This document shows, one piece after another, positions 9,996 through 22,150 of a stretch of 64,000 nt of DNA. Under the pieces are notes generated by a model. That model was not told the DNA's origin, made no database searches, and saw nothing but the letters and a program-made list of their open reading frames with translations. Origin of the DNA: Litoditis marina. Taxonomy: Eukaryota; Nematoda; Chromadorea; Rhabditida; Rhabditidae. A program made the translations under genes and the position numbers. The DNA lies in assembly GCA_964036275.1 (NCBI GenBank), contig OZ038434.1, positions 18,341,879 to 18,405,878 of the forward strand, in the 5' to 3' direction. Positions within the stretch are counted from its first letter, which is position 1. Each line of letters opens with the position of its first letter.

Positions 9996-11015
9996 AAACT
10001 GGACAATCTGTCCACTTTTTGTCCTCAAGGATATTGAAAAACTTTCCTCGGGACAAAAATTGGACAACCTGTTTACTTTTTGTCTTCAGGAAACCAACTG
10101 GACTGGACAATCTGTCCACCTTTTGTCCTCAAGGATGTTGAAAACATTACCTTGGGACAAAAATTGGACAATCTGTCCACTTTGTGTCTTCAGGAAACCA
10201 ACTGGACAATCTGTCCACCTTTTGTCCTCAAGGACGTTGAAAACATTACCTCGGGACAAAAATTGGACAATCTGTCCACTTTTTGTACTCAAGGATGTTG
10301 AAAACATTTCCTCGATACAAAAATTGGACGACCTGTTTCCTTTTTGTCTTCAGGAAACCAACTGGACAATCTGTCCACCTTTTGTCCTCAAGGATGTTGA
10401 AAACATTACCTTGGGACAAAAATTGGACAATCTGTCCACTTTCTGTCCCCAAGGATGTTGAAAACATTTCCTCGGGACAAAAATTGGACAACCTGTTTAC
10501 TTTTTGTCTTCAGGAAACAAACTGGACAATCTGTCCACCTTTTGTCCTCAAGGATCTCGAAAAAGATTCCTCAGGACAAAAATTGGACAACCTGTTAACT
10601 CTTTGTCTTCAAGAAACAAACTGGACAATCTGTCCACTTTTTGTCCTCAAGGATATTGAAAAACTTTCCTCGGGACAAAAATTGGACAACCTGTTTACTT
10701 TTTGTCTTCAGGAAACAAACTGGACAATCTGTCCACTTTTTGTCCTCAAGGATGTTGAAAACATTACCTCGGGACAAAAAGTGGACAACCTGTTTACTTT
10801 TTGTCTTCAGGAAACAAACTGGACAATCTGTCCACTTTTTGTTCTCAAGGATGTTGAAAACATTTCCTCGGGACAAAAATTGGACAACTTGTTTAATTTT
10901 TGTCTTCAGGAAACCAACTGGACAATCTGTCCACCTTTTGTCCTCAAGGATGTTGAAAACATTTCCTCGGGACAAAAATTGGACAACCTGTTTACTTTTT
11001 GTCTTCAGGAAACAA

Positions 11016-11252
11016 TATAATAATAATCTTTTACGGCAACTATTTCAGCCGTGTGCTTTATTGAGAAAATTACATAATCACACACAAATCATATATCAAC
11101 CGTAGAAGGACTGTCCGTAAAGGGGTGGAGATAGGCATGGGTGAGCTTTGTAACCAGCTCATGCGGTCCGCCAGACAGATACCGCGGCGAGCGGGGATCG
11201 AACCCAGGTCTGTGGAGCGACAGCCGAACGCTAACCACTTGACCACTCGGCC
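11016..11252 (-). mobile_element. tRNA-derived SINE, copy 3 in array
   Basis: Same element and same insertion point. The flanking minisatellite on both sides matches that around copy 1 for hundreds of bases, part of a 2,690-bp higher-order duplication. Confidence 0.85.
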
Positions 11253-13716
11253 AAACTGGACAATCTGTCCACTTTTTGTCCTCAAGGATATTGAAAAACT
11301 TTCCTCGGGACAAAAATTGGACAACCTGTTTACTTTTTGTCTTCAGGAAACCAACTGGACTGGACAATCTGTCCACCTTTTGTCCTCAAGGATGTTGAAA
11401 ACATTACCTCGGGACAAAAATTGGACAATCTGTTCACTTTTTGTCCTCCAGGATGTTGAAAACATTACCTTGGGACAAAAATTGGACAATCTGTCCACTT
11501 TGTGTCTTCAGGAAACCAACTGGACAATCTGTCCACCTTTTGTCCTCAAGGACGTTGAAAACATTACCTCGGGACAAAAATTGGACAATCTGTCCACTTT
11601 TTGTACTCAAGGATGTTGAAAACATTTCCTCGATACAAAAATTGGACGACCTGTTTCCTTTTTGTCTTCAGGAAACCAACTGGACAATCTGTCCACCTTT
11701 TGTCCTCAAGGATGTTGAAAACATTACCTTGGGACAAAAATTGGACAATCTGTCCACTTTCTGTCCCCAAGGATGTTGAAAACATTTCCTCGGGACAAAA
11801 ATTGGACAACCTGTTTACTTTTTGTCTTCAGGAAACAAACTGGACAATCTGTCCACTTTTTGTCCTCAAGGATGTTGAAAACATTACCTCGGAAAAAGTG
11901 GACAACCTGTTTACTTTTTGTCTTCAGGAAACAAACTGGACAATCTGTCCACTTTTTGTCCTCAAGGATGTTGAAAACAGTTCCTCGGGACAAAAATTGG
12001 ACAACCTGTTTACTTTTTGTCTTCAGGAAACCAACTGGACTGGACAATCTGCCCACCTTTTGTCCTCAAGGATGTTGAAAACATTACCTCGGGACAAAAA
12101 TTGGACAATCTGTCCACTTTTTGTCCTCAAGGATGTTGAAAACATTTCCTCGGGACAAAAATTGGACGACCTGTTCACTTTTTGTCTTCAGGAAACCAAC
12201 TGGACAATCTGTCCACCTTTTGTCCTCAAGGACGTTGAAAACATTACCTCGGGACAAAAATTGGACAATCTGTCCACTTTTTGTCCTCAAGGATGTTGAA
12301 AACATTTCCTCGATACAAAAATTGGACGACCTGTTTCCTTTTTGTCTTCAGGAAACCAACTGGACAATCTGTCCACCTTTTGTTCTCAAGGATGTTGAAA
12401 ACATTACCTTGGGACAAAAATTGGACAATCTGTCCACTTTCTGTCCCCAAGGATGTTGAAAACATTTCCTCGGGACAAAAATTGGACAACCTGTTTACTT
12501 TTTGTCTTCAGGAAACAAACTGGACAATCTGTCCACTTTTTGTCCTCAAGGATGTTGAAAACATTACCTCGGAAAAACTGGACAACCTGTTTACTTTTTG
12601 TCTTCAGGAAACAAACTGGACAATCTGCCCACCTTTTGTCCTCAAGGATGTTGAAAACATTACCTCGGGACAAAAATTGGACAATCTGTCCACTTTTTGT
12701 CCTCAAGGATGTTGAAAACATTTCCTCGGGACAAAAATTGGACAACCTGTTTACTTTTTGTCTTCAGGAAACCAACTGGACTGGACAATCTGCCCACCTT
12801 TTGTCCTCAAGGATGTTGAAAACATTACCTCGGGACAAAAATTGGACAATCTGTTCACTTTTTGTCCTCAAGGATGTTGAAAACATTTCCTCGGGACAAA
12901 AATTGGACGACCTGTTCACTTTTTGTCTTCAGGAAACCAACTGGACAATCTGTCCACCTTTTGTCCTCAAGGATGTTGAAAACATTACCTTGGTACAAAA
13001 ATTGGATAATCTGTCCACTTTCTGTCCCCAAGGATGTTGAAAACATTTCTTCGGGACAAAAATTGGACAACCTGTTTACTTTTTGTCTTCGGGAAACCAA
13101 CTGGACAATCTGTTCACCTTTTGTCCTCAAGGATGTTGAAAACATTACCTTGGGACAAAAATTGGACAATCTGTCCACTTTCTGTCCCCAAGGATGTTGA
13201 AAACATTTCTTCGGGACAAAAATTGGACAACCTGTTTACTTTTTGTCTTCAGGAAACCAACTGGACAATCTGTCCATCTTTTGTCCTCAAGGATGTTGAA
13301 AACATTACCTCGGGACAAAAATTGGACAATCTGTCCACTTTTTGTCCTCAAGGATGTTGAAAACATTTCCTCGGGACAAAAATTGGACAACCTGTTTACT
13401 TTTTGTCTTCAGGAAACCAACTGGACAATCTGTCCACCTTTTGTCCTCAAGGATGTTGAAAACATTACCTCGGGACAAAAAGTGGACAACCTGTTTACTT
13501 TTTGTCTTCAAGAAACAAACTGGACAATCTGTCCACTTTTTGTCCTCAAGGATGTTGAAAACATTTCCTCGGGACAAAAATTGGACAACTTGTTTAATTT
13601 TTGTCTTCAGGAAACCAACTGGACAATCTGTCCACCATTTGTCCTCAAGGATGTTGAAAACATTTCCTCGGGACGAAAATTGGACAACCTGTTTACTTTT
13701 TGTCTTCAGGAAACAA

Positions 13717-13953
13717 TATAATAATAATCTTTTACGGCAACTATTTCAGCCGTGTGCTTTATTGAGAAAATTACATAATCACACACAAATCATATATCAA
13801 CCGTAGAAGGACTGTCCGTAGAGGGGTGGAGATAGGCATGGGTGAGCTTTGTAACCAGTTCATGCGGTCCGCCAGACAGATACCGCGGCGAGCGGGGATC
13901 GAACCCAGGTCTGTGGAGCGACAGCCGAACGCTAACCACTTGACCACTCGGCC
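13717..13953 (-). mobile_element. tRNA-derived SINE, copy 4 in array
   Basis: Same element and insertion point, with small differences from copies 1-3 (for example GTAGAGGGG in place of GTAAAGGGG, and CAGTTC in place of CAGCTC). Confidence 0.85.
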
Positions 13954-14218
13954 AAACTGGACAATCTGTCCACTTTTTGTCCCCAAGGACATTGAAAACT
14001 TTCCTCGGGACAAAAATTGGACAACCTGTTTACTTTTTGTCTTCAGGAAACCAACTGGACTGGACAATCTGCCCACCTTTTGTCCTCAAGGACGTTGAAA
14101 ACATTACCTCGGGACAAAAATTAGACAATCTGTTCACTTTTTGTCCTCAAGGATGTTGGAAACATTTCTCGGGACCAAAAATTGGACGACCTGTTCACTT
14201 TTTGTCTTCAGGAAACAA

Positions 14219-14455
14219 TATAATAATAATCTTTTACGGCAACTATTTCAGCCGTGTGCTTTATTGAGAAAATTACATAATCACACACAAATCATATATC
14301 AACCGTAGAAGGACTGTCCGTAGAGGGGTGGAGATAGGCATGGGTGAGCTTTGTAACCAGCTCATGCGGTCCGCCAGACAGATACCGCGGCGAGCGGGGA
14401 TCGAACCCAGGTCTGTGAAGCGACAGCCGAAAGCTAACCACTTGACCACTCGGCC
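14219..14455 (-). mobile_element. tRNA-derived SINE, copy 5 in array
   Basis: Same element and insertion point. It shares GTAGAGGGG with copy 4 and has its own changes in the tRNA-like head (CTGTGAAGCG, CCGAAAGC). It lies about 180 bp from the end of the minisatellite. Confidence 0.85.
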
Positions 14456-14632
14456 AAACTGGACAATCTGTCCACTTTTTGTCCTCAAGGATATTGAAAA
14501 ACTTTCCTCGGGACAAAAATTGGACAACCTGTTTACTTTTTGTCTTCAGGAAACCAACTGGACTGGACAATCTGTCAACCTTTTGTCCTCAAGGATGTTG
14601 AAAACATTACCTCGGGACAAAAATTGGACAAT

Positions 14633-17600
14633 TTTCGCCCTACGTGAGATTTAGTATTCAAACTTGGTATTTTTGAACTCCTCTCATGTGTAGAAACTTA
14701 AAAATGTTCATCTTATTTGTATAAGTTGAAACAGTCCCGAAATAATTGAGTGGCGGTGCTAACCAAAAACACCCCCAAGTTGACGTGAATGGAGTTGCGA
14801 TTTTCGCCCTACGTGGGATTTAGTGTTCAAACTTGGTATTTTTGAACTTCTCTCATGTGTAGAAACTCAAAAATGTTCATCTTATTTGCATAAGTTGAAA
14901 CAGTCCCGAAATAATTGAGTGGCGGTGCTAACCAAAAACACCCCCAAGTTGACGTGAATGGAGTTGCGATTTTTGCCCTACGTGGGATTTAGTGTTCAAA
15001 CTTGGTATTTTTGAACTTCTCTCATGTGTAGAAACTCAAAAATGTTCATCTTATTTGCATAAGTTGAAACAGTCCCGAAATAATTGAGTGGCGGTGCTAA
15101 CCAAAAACACCCCCAAGTTGACGTGAATGGAGTTGCGATTTTCGCCCTACGTGGGATTTAGTGTTCAAACTTGGTATTTTTGAACTTCTCTCATGTGTAG
15201 AAACTCAAAAATGTTCATCTTATTAGCATAAGTTGAAACAGTCCCGAAATAATTGAGTGGCGGTGCTAACCAAAAACACCCCCAAGTTGACGTGAATGGA
15301 GTTGCGATTTTTGCCCTACGTGAGATTTAGTGTTCAAACTTGGTATTTTTGAACTCCCCTCATGTGTAGAAACTCAAAAATGTTCGTCTTATTAGCATAA
15401 GTTGAAACAGTCCCGAAATAATTGAGTGGCGGTGCTAACCAAAAACACCCCCAAGTTGACGTGAATGGAGTTGCGATTTTCGCCCTACGTGGATTTAGTA
15501 TTCAAACCTGGTATTTTTGAACTCCTCTCATGTGTAGAAACTTAAAAATGTTCATCTTATTTGCATAAGTTGAAACAGTCCCGAAATAATTGAGTGGCGG
15601 TGCTAACCAAAAACACCCCCAAGTTGACGTGAATGGAGTTGCGATTTTCGCCCTACGTGAGATTTAGTGTTCAAACTTGGTATTTTTGAACTCCTCTCAT
15701 GTGTAGAAACTTAAAAATGTTCATCTTATTAGCATAAGTTGAAACAGTCCCGAAATAATTGAGTGGCGGTGCTAACCAAAAACACCCCCAAATTGACGTG
15801 AATGGAGTTGCGATTTTTGCCCTACGTGAGATTTAGTGTTCAAACTTGGTATTTTTGAACTCCCCTCATGTGTAGAAACTCAAAAATGTTCATCTTATTA
15901 GCATAAGTTGAAACAGTCCCGAAATAATTGAGTGGCGGTGCTAACCAAAAACACCCCCAAATTGACGTGAATGGAGTTGCGATTTTTGCCCTACGTGAGA
16001 TTTAGTGTTCAAACTTGGTATTTTTGAACTCCTCTCATGTGTAGAAACTCAAAAATGTTCATCTTATTAGCATAAGTTAAAACAGTCCTGAAATAATTGA
16101 GTGGCGGTGCTAACCAAAAACACCCCCAAATTGACGTGAATGGAGTTGCGATTTTCGCCCAACGTGAGATTTAGTATTCAAACTTGGTATTTTTGAACTC
16201 CTCTCATGTGTATAAACTTAAAAATGTTCATCTTATTTGCATAAGTTGAAACAGTCCCGTAATAATTGAGTGGCCGTGCTAACCAAAAACACCCCCAAGT
16301 TGACGTGAATGGAGTTGCGATTTTCGCCCTACGTGAGATTTAGTATTCAAACTTGGTATTTTTGAACTCCTCTCATGTGTAGAAACTTAAAAATGTTCAT
16401 CTTATTTGTATAAGTTGAAACAGTCCCGAAATAATTGAGTGGCCGTGCTAACCAAAAACACCCCCAAGTTGACGTGAATGGAGTTGCGATTTTCGCCCTA
16501 CGTGGGATTTAGTATTCAAACTTGGTATTTTTGAACTCCTCTCATGTGTAGAAACTTGAAAATGTTCATCTTATTTGCATAAGTTGAAACAGTCCCGAAA
16601 TAATTGAGTGGCGGTGCTAACCAAAAACACCCCCAAGTTGACGTGAATGGAGTTGCGGTTTTCGCCTTACGTGAGATTTAGTATTCAAACTTGGTATTTT
16701 TGAACTCCTCTCATGTGTAGAAACTTGAAAATGTTCATCTTATTTGTATAAGTTGAAACAGTCCCGAAATAATTGAGTGGCCGTGCTAACCAAAAACACC
16801 CCCAAGTTGACGTGAATGGAGTTGCGATTTTCGCCCTACGTGGGATTTAGTGTTCAAACTTGGTATTTTTGAACTTCTCTCATGTGTAGAAACTCAAAAA
16901 TGTTCATCTTATTAGCATAAGTTGAAACAGTCCCGAAATAATTGAGTGGCGGTGCTAACCAAAAACACCCCCAAATTGACGTGAATGGAGTTGCGATTTT
17001 TGCCCTACGTGAGATTTAGTGTTCAAACTTGGTATTTTTGAACTCCCCTCATGTGTAGAAACTCAAAAATGTTCATCTTATTAGCATAAGTTGAAACAGT
17101 CCCGAAATAATTGAGTGGCGGTGCTAACCAAAAACACCCCCAAATTGACGTGAATGGAGTTGCGATTTTTGCCCTACGTGAGATTTAGTGTTCAAACTTG
17201 GTATTTTTGAACTCCTCTCATGTGTAGAAACTCAAAAATGTTCATCTTATTAGCATAAGTTAAAACAGTCCTGAAATAATTGAGTGGCGGTGCTAACCAA
17301 ATTGACGTGAATGGAGTTGCGATTTTCGCCCAACGTGAGATTTAGTATTCAAACTTGGTATTTTTGAACTCCTCTCATGTGTATAAACTTAAAAATGTTC
17401 ATCTTATTTGCATAAGTTGAAACAGTCCCGTAATAATTGAGTGGCCGTGCTAACCAAAAACACCCCCAAGTTGACGTGAATGGAGTTGCGATTTTCGCCC
17501 TACGTGAGATTTAGTATTCAAACTTGGTATTTTTGAACTCCTCTCATGTGTAGAAACTTAAAAATGTTCATCTTATTTGTATAAGTTGAAACAGTCCCGA

Positions 17601-20600
17601 AATAATTGAGTGGCCGTGCTAACCAAAAACACCCCCAAGTTGACGTGAATGGAGTTGCGATTTTCGCCCTACGTGGGATTTAGTATTCAAACTTGGTATT
17701 TTTGAACTCCTCTCATGTGTAGAAACTTGAAAATGTTCATCTTATTTGCATAAGTTGAAACAGTCCCGAAATAATTGAGTGGCGGTGCTAACCAAAAACA
17801 CCCCCAAGTTGACGTGAATGGAGTTGCGATTTTCGCCCTACGTGAGATTTAGTATTCAAACTTGGTATTTTTGAACTCCTCTCATGTGTAGAAACTTAAA
17901 AATGTTCATCTTATTAGCATAAGTTGAAACAGTCCCGAAATAATTGAGTGGCGGTGCTAACCAAAAACACCCCCAAATTGACGTGAATGGAGTTGCGATT
18001 TTTGCCCTACGTGAGATTTAGTGTTCAAACTTGGTATTTTTGAACTCCTCTCATGTGTATAAACTTAAAAATGTTCATCTTATTTGCATAAGTTAAAACA
18101 GTCCCGAAATAATTGAGTGGCCGTGCTAACCAAAAACACCCCCAAGTTGACGTGAATGGAGTTGCGATTTTCGCCCTACGTGAGATTTAGTATTCAAACT
18201 TGGTATTTTTGAACTCCTCTCATGTGTAGAAACTTAAAAATGTTCATCTTATTTGTATAAGTTGAAACAGTCCCGAAATAATTGAGTGGCCGTGCTAACC
18301 AAAAACACCCCCAAGTTGACGTGAATGGAGTTGCGATTTTCGCCCTACGTGGGATTTAGTATTCAAACTTGGTATTTTTGAACTCCTCTCATGTGTAGAA
18401 ACTTAAAAATGTTCATCTTATTTGCATAAGTTGAAACAGTCCCGAAATAATTGAGTGGCGGTGCTAACCAAAAACACCCCCAAGTTGACGTGAATGGAGT
18501 TGCGATTTTCGCCCTACGTGAGATTTAGTATTCAAACTTGGTATTTTTGAACTCCTCTCATGTGTAGAAACTCAAAAATGTTCATCTTATTTGTATAAGT
18601 TGAAACAGTCCCGAAATAATTAAGTGGCCGTGCTAACCAAAAACACCCCCAAGTTGACGTGAATGGAGTTGCGATTTTCGCCCTACGTGGGATTTAGTGT
18701 TCAAACTTGGTATTTTTGAACTTCTCTCATGTGTAGAAACTCAAAAATGTTCATCTTATTAGCATAAGTTGAAACAGTCCCGAAATAATTGAGTGGCGGT
18801 GCTAACCAAAAACACCCCCAAATTGACGTGAATGGAGTTGCGATTTTTGCCCTACGTGAGATTTAGTGTTCAAACTTGGTATTTTTGAACTCCTCTCATG
18901 TGTAGAAACTTAAAAATGTTCATCTTATTTGCATAAGTTGAAACAGTCCCGAAATAATTGAGTGGCGGTGCTAACCAAAAACACCCCCAAGTTGACGTGA
19001 ATGGAGTTGCGATTTTCGCCCAACGTGAGATTTAGTGTTCAAACTTGGTATTTTTGAACTCCTCTCATGTGTAGAAACTTAAAAATGTTCATCTTATTTG
19101 CATAAGTTGAAACAGTCCCGAAATAATTGAGTGGCGGTGCTAACCAAAAACACCCCCAAGTTGACGTGAATGGAGTTGCGATTTTCCCCCTACGTGGGAT
19201 TTAGTGTTCAAACTTGGTATTTTTGAACTCCTCTCATGCGTAGAAACTTAAAAATGTTCATCTTATTAGCATAAGTTGAAACAGTCCCGAAATAATTGAG
19301 TGGCGGTGCTAACCAAAAACACCCCCAAATTGACGTCAATGGAGTTGCGATTTTCGCCCTACGTGAGATTTAGTATTCAAACTTGGTATTTTTGAACTCC
19401 TCTCATGTGTAGAAACTTAAAAATTTTCATCTTATTTGCATAAGTTAAAACAGTCCCGAAATAATTGAGTGGCCGTGCTAACCAAAAACACCCCCAAGTT
19501 GACGTGAATGGAGTTGCGATTTTCGCCCTACGTGAGATTTAGTATTCAAACTTGGTATTTTTGAACTCCTCTCATGTGTAGAAACTTGAAAATGTTCATC
19601 TTATTTGCATAAGTTGAAACAGTCCCGAAATAATTGAGTGGCGGTGCTAACCAAAAACACCCCCAAATTGACGTGAATGGAGTTGCGATTTTCGCCCTAC
19701 GTGAGATTTAGTGTTCAAACTTGGTATTTTTGAACTTCTCTCATGTGTAGAAACTCAAAAATGTTCATCTTATTAGCATAAGTTGAAACAGTCCCGAAAT
19801 AATTGAGTGGCGGTGCTAACCAAAAACACCCCCAAATTGACGTGAATCGAGTTGCGATTTTTGCCCTACGTGAGATTTAGTGTTCAAACTTGGTATTTTT
19901 GAACTCCTCTCATGTGTAGAAACTTAAAAATGTTCATCTTATTTGCATAAGTTGAAACAGTCCCGAAATAATTGAGTGGCGGTGCTAACCAAAAACACCC
20001 CCAAGTTGACGTGAATGGAGTTGCGATTTTCGCCCAACGTGAGATTTAGTGTTCAAACTTGGTATTTTTGAACTCCTCTCATGTGTAGAAACTTAAAAAT
20101 GTTCATCTTATTTGCATAAGTTGAAACAGTCCCGAAATAATTGAGTGGCGGTGCTAACCAAAAACACCCCCAAGTTGACGTGAATGGAGTTGCGATTTTC
20201 CCCCTACGTGGGATTTAGTGTTCAAACTTGGTATTTTTGAACTCCTCTCATGCGTAGAAACTTAAAAATGTTCATCTTATTAGCATAAGTTGAAACAGTC
20301 CCGAAATAATTGAGTGGCGGTGCTAACCAAAAACACCCCCAAATTGACGTCAATGGAGTTGCGATTTTCGCCCTACGTGAGATTTAGTGTTCAAACTTGG
20401 TATTTTTGAACTCCTCTCATGCGTAGAAACTTAAAAATGTTCATCTTATTAGCATAAGTTGAAACAGTCCCGAAATAATTGAGTGGCCGTGCTAACCAAA
20501 AACACCCCCAAGTTGACGTGAATGGATATGCGATTTTCGCCCTACGTGGGATTTAGTATTCAAACTTGGTATTTTTGAACTCCTCTCATGTGTAGAAACT

Positions 20601-21004
20601 TAAAAATGTTCATCTTATTAGCATAAGTTGAAACAGTCCCGAAATAATTGAGTGGCCGTGCTAACCAAAAACACCCCCAAGTTGACGTGAATGGAGTTGC
20701 GATTTTCGCCCTACGTGGGATTTAGTGTTCAAACTTGGTATTTTTGAACTTCTCTCATGTGTAGAAACTTAAAAATTTTCATCTTATTTGCATAAGTTAA
20801 AACAGTCCCGAAATAATTGAGTGGCCGTGCTAACCAAAAACACCCCCAAGTTGACGTGAATGGAGTTGCGATTTTCGCCCTACGTGAGATTTAGTATTCA
20901 AACTTGGTATTTTTGAACTCCTCTCATGTGTAGAAACTTGAAAATGTTCATCTTATTTGTATAAGTTGAAACAGTCCCGAAATAATTGAGTGGCCGTGCT
21001 AACC
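14633..21004 (+). repeat. 169-bp satellite array, forward, part 1
   Basis: Tandem monomers with a 169-bp period (AACCAAAAACACCCCC at 14761, 14930 and 15099), about 38 copies, only a few percent diverged. Variant positions include GTGGGATTT/GTGAGATTT, AGTGTTC/AGTATTC and GGCGGTGC/GGCCGTGC. The monomer has no convincing ORF. Its length is close to nucleosomal satellites found at many centromeres. The left junction with the minisatellite is abrupt, at ATTGGACAAT|TTTCGCCC. Confidence 0.97.
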
Positions 21005-22150
21005 AAGCCGATTATCATGCCCTCGCTCGATTATCATGCCCTCGCCTCGTCCAAAAATGGTACCATCTCGAACCCATTTTTCCACCATTTTGAGTGAAAT
21101 CAAAACACTCAACTCCAAAATCGACAGTCTGACCCAATCTCTGCCCACCCTTATTCAATCCGAACTACACCATTTCAACGATCGCCGATGTCTCACTATT
21201 TATGGTCTACCAGAGGATTCCACAGCAAAGAAAAAGGTGAATGCAATTTTCAATTTGGTGTCCATCTCTCCATCTAATGTCTCAATTCTCCACCGTTTGG
21301 GAAAACCACGTCAAGATGGTTTATCTCGTCCACTCAAAATTTCTATCAAAGATGGTATTCCGTTTCCTCGCCTGATTGAATTATCTACTGCTATGAAATC
21401 TGATGCTTCTATGTCAACCTTTCATGTTCGGAAGTTCGAGACCCCGGAACAGCGAAAGGCCGGATTCCTCGCCAGACAATCGAAACGAGACGCCGCCCGA
21501 GCTGAGGTCACCGACCAAACTACAACTCCGCCAAATCCTGCTGACGCCAACCTACAAACTGATATGGAGGTAGTTGAGCAGCCTAGAAATGTTGTCCCTC
21601 CCCCAGTTAACGAATGTTCTCCTATTCCAACTCTCTGTGAACCTGAATCCATTGAAATCAAAACTCCTGAGCCAGTTCCTAAACGTGTGTTTCCGCCACC
21701 ATCTTCTGTTTCCACGGTTATTACTACTCCTCCTGTTCTCACAATAGCCTCTCTTGATTGGCCCTCTCTCCAGAAAGTTCAGAAGGCCGTTTCTCAGTTG
21801 CATTTGATGTGTAGAGATGAAACACGTTTCCGTTATAGTGCTTTCTATCGTTACTATAAATGTGATCCTCATCTGGCCCCATTTATATCTGATGTGTACT
21901 TTGCTCGCTATGGTTTTCGTTTTCACATCAACCCATTATGGGAACCACTTCCACCTCGTAAATAGACATATCATGTGTTCATTTCAAATAGACCTATGTG
22001 TTCATTTCTAAATCAGTTTTTCTTCAAATTTATGCAATTCTATGTATTGCTCTCTGTTTTACTAGCCTTAAACATCAATTCATAAGTTATCGATTCGTCT
22101 CTCACTTGATTGTTATACAGTGCATTGATAAACTCATTATTATTATTAAT
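21005..22150 (+). mobile_element. ORF1-only LINE-like retroelement
   Basis: A 1.15-kb insertion in the satellite. Flanks are CTAACCAA on the left and AACCAAAAAC on the right, giving a possible 4-6-bp target duplication (AACC or AACCAA). It has a 19-bp tandem repeat at its 5' end (21011-21029 and 21030-21048), one ORF encoding an ORF1-type protein, and a roughly 185-bp 3' UTR ending GATAAACTCATTATTATTATT. There is no endonuclease or reverse transcriptase. It looks like a non-autonomous ORF1-only LINE derivative, comparable in plan to mammalian HAL1. The element could also be a deletion product of a two-ORF parent. Confidence 0.75.
21036..21965 (+). CDS. LINE ORF1-type nucleic-acid-binding protein
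   Basis: The protein is 309 residues. Residues about 14-45 form a heptad-like coiled coil (ILSEIKTLNSKIDSL). Residues about 51-140 look like an RRM-type fold: a first strand CLTIYGLPED, a middle strand PLKISIKDG and an FHVRKF strand. These are followed by the basic stretch ETPEQRKAGFLARQSKRDAA, typical of LINE ORF1 proteins. A Pro/Thr-rich linker (about 160-245) and a C-terminal block of about 65 residues with many aromatics (SAFYRYYKCDP, YFARYGFRF) complete it. By family knowledge such proteins coat retrotransposon RNA as trimers. An earlier ATG at 21017 is in another frame and stops quickly. The frame is intact and closes with TAG. The sequence is clearly different from ORF1 of the LINE at 41 kb. 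Confidence 0.75.
   Translation: MPSPRPKMVPSRTHFSTILSEIKTLNSKIDSLTQSLPTLIQSELHHFNDRRCLTIYGLPEDSTAKKKVNAIFNLVSISPSNVSILHRLGKPRQDGLSRPLKISIKDGIPFPRLIELSTAMKSDASMSTFHVRKFETPEQRKAGFLARQSKRDAARAEVTDQTTTPPNPADANLQTDMEVVEQPRNVVPPPVNECSPIPTLCEPESIEIKTPEPVPKRVFPPPSSVSTVITTPPVLTIASLDWPSLQKVQKAVSQLHLMCRDETRFRYSAFYRYYKCDPHLAPFISDVYFARYGFRFHINPLWEPLPPRK

Larger units (their letters stand above)
6657..14632. repeat. 'GGACA' minisatellite array
   Basis: Imperfect tandem repeat built from 96-bp and 64-bp units. A typical unit runs GGACAAAAATTGGACAACC, TTTACTTTTTGTCTTCAGG, GGACAATCTGTCC, TTTTTGTCCTCAAGGATG, then TTGAAAACATTACCTC. GGACA-ATC-TGTCC is a 13-bp palindrome repeated dozens of times. The 96-bp unit is divisible by three and lacks stops, so long open frames appear on both strands (for example 7000-8330). 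I regard these as a by-product of the repeat, since nothing favours one frame or strand. Larger blocks are also duplicated: the sequence from 8321 recurs from 11011, 2,690 bp later. The array passes directly into the 169-bp satellite at 14632. Confidence 0.95.

Noticed and set aside
6657..14632. CRISPR-like array
   Set aside because: The repeats are continuous tandem units without unique spacers, and the context is eukaryotic.
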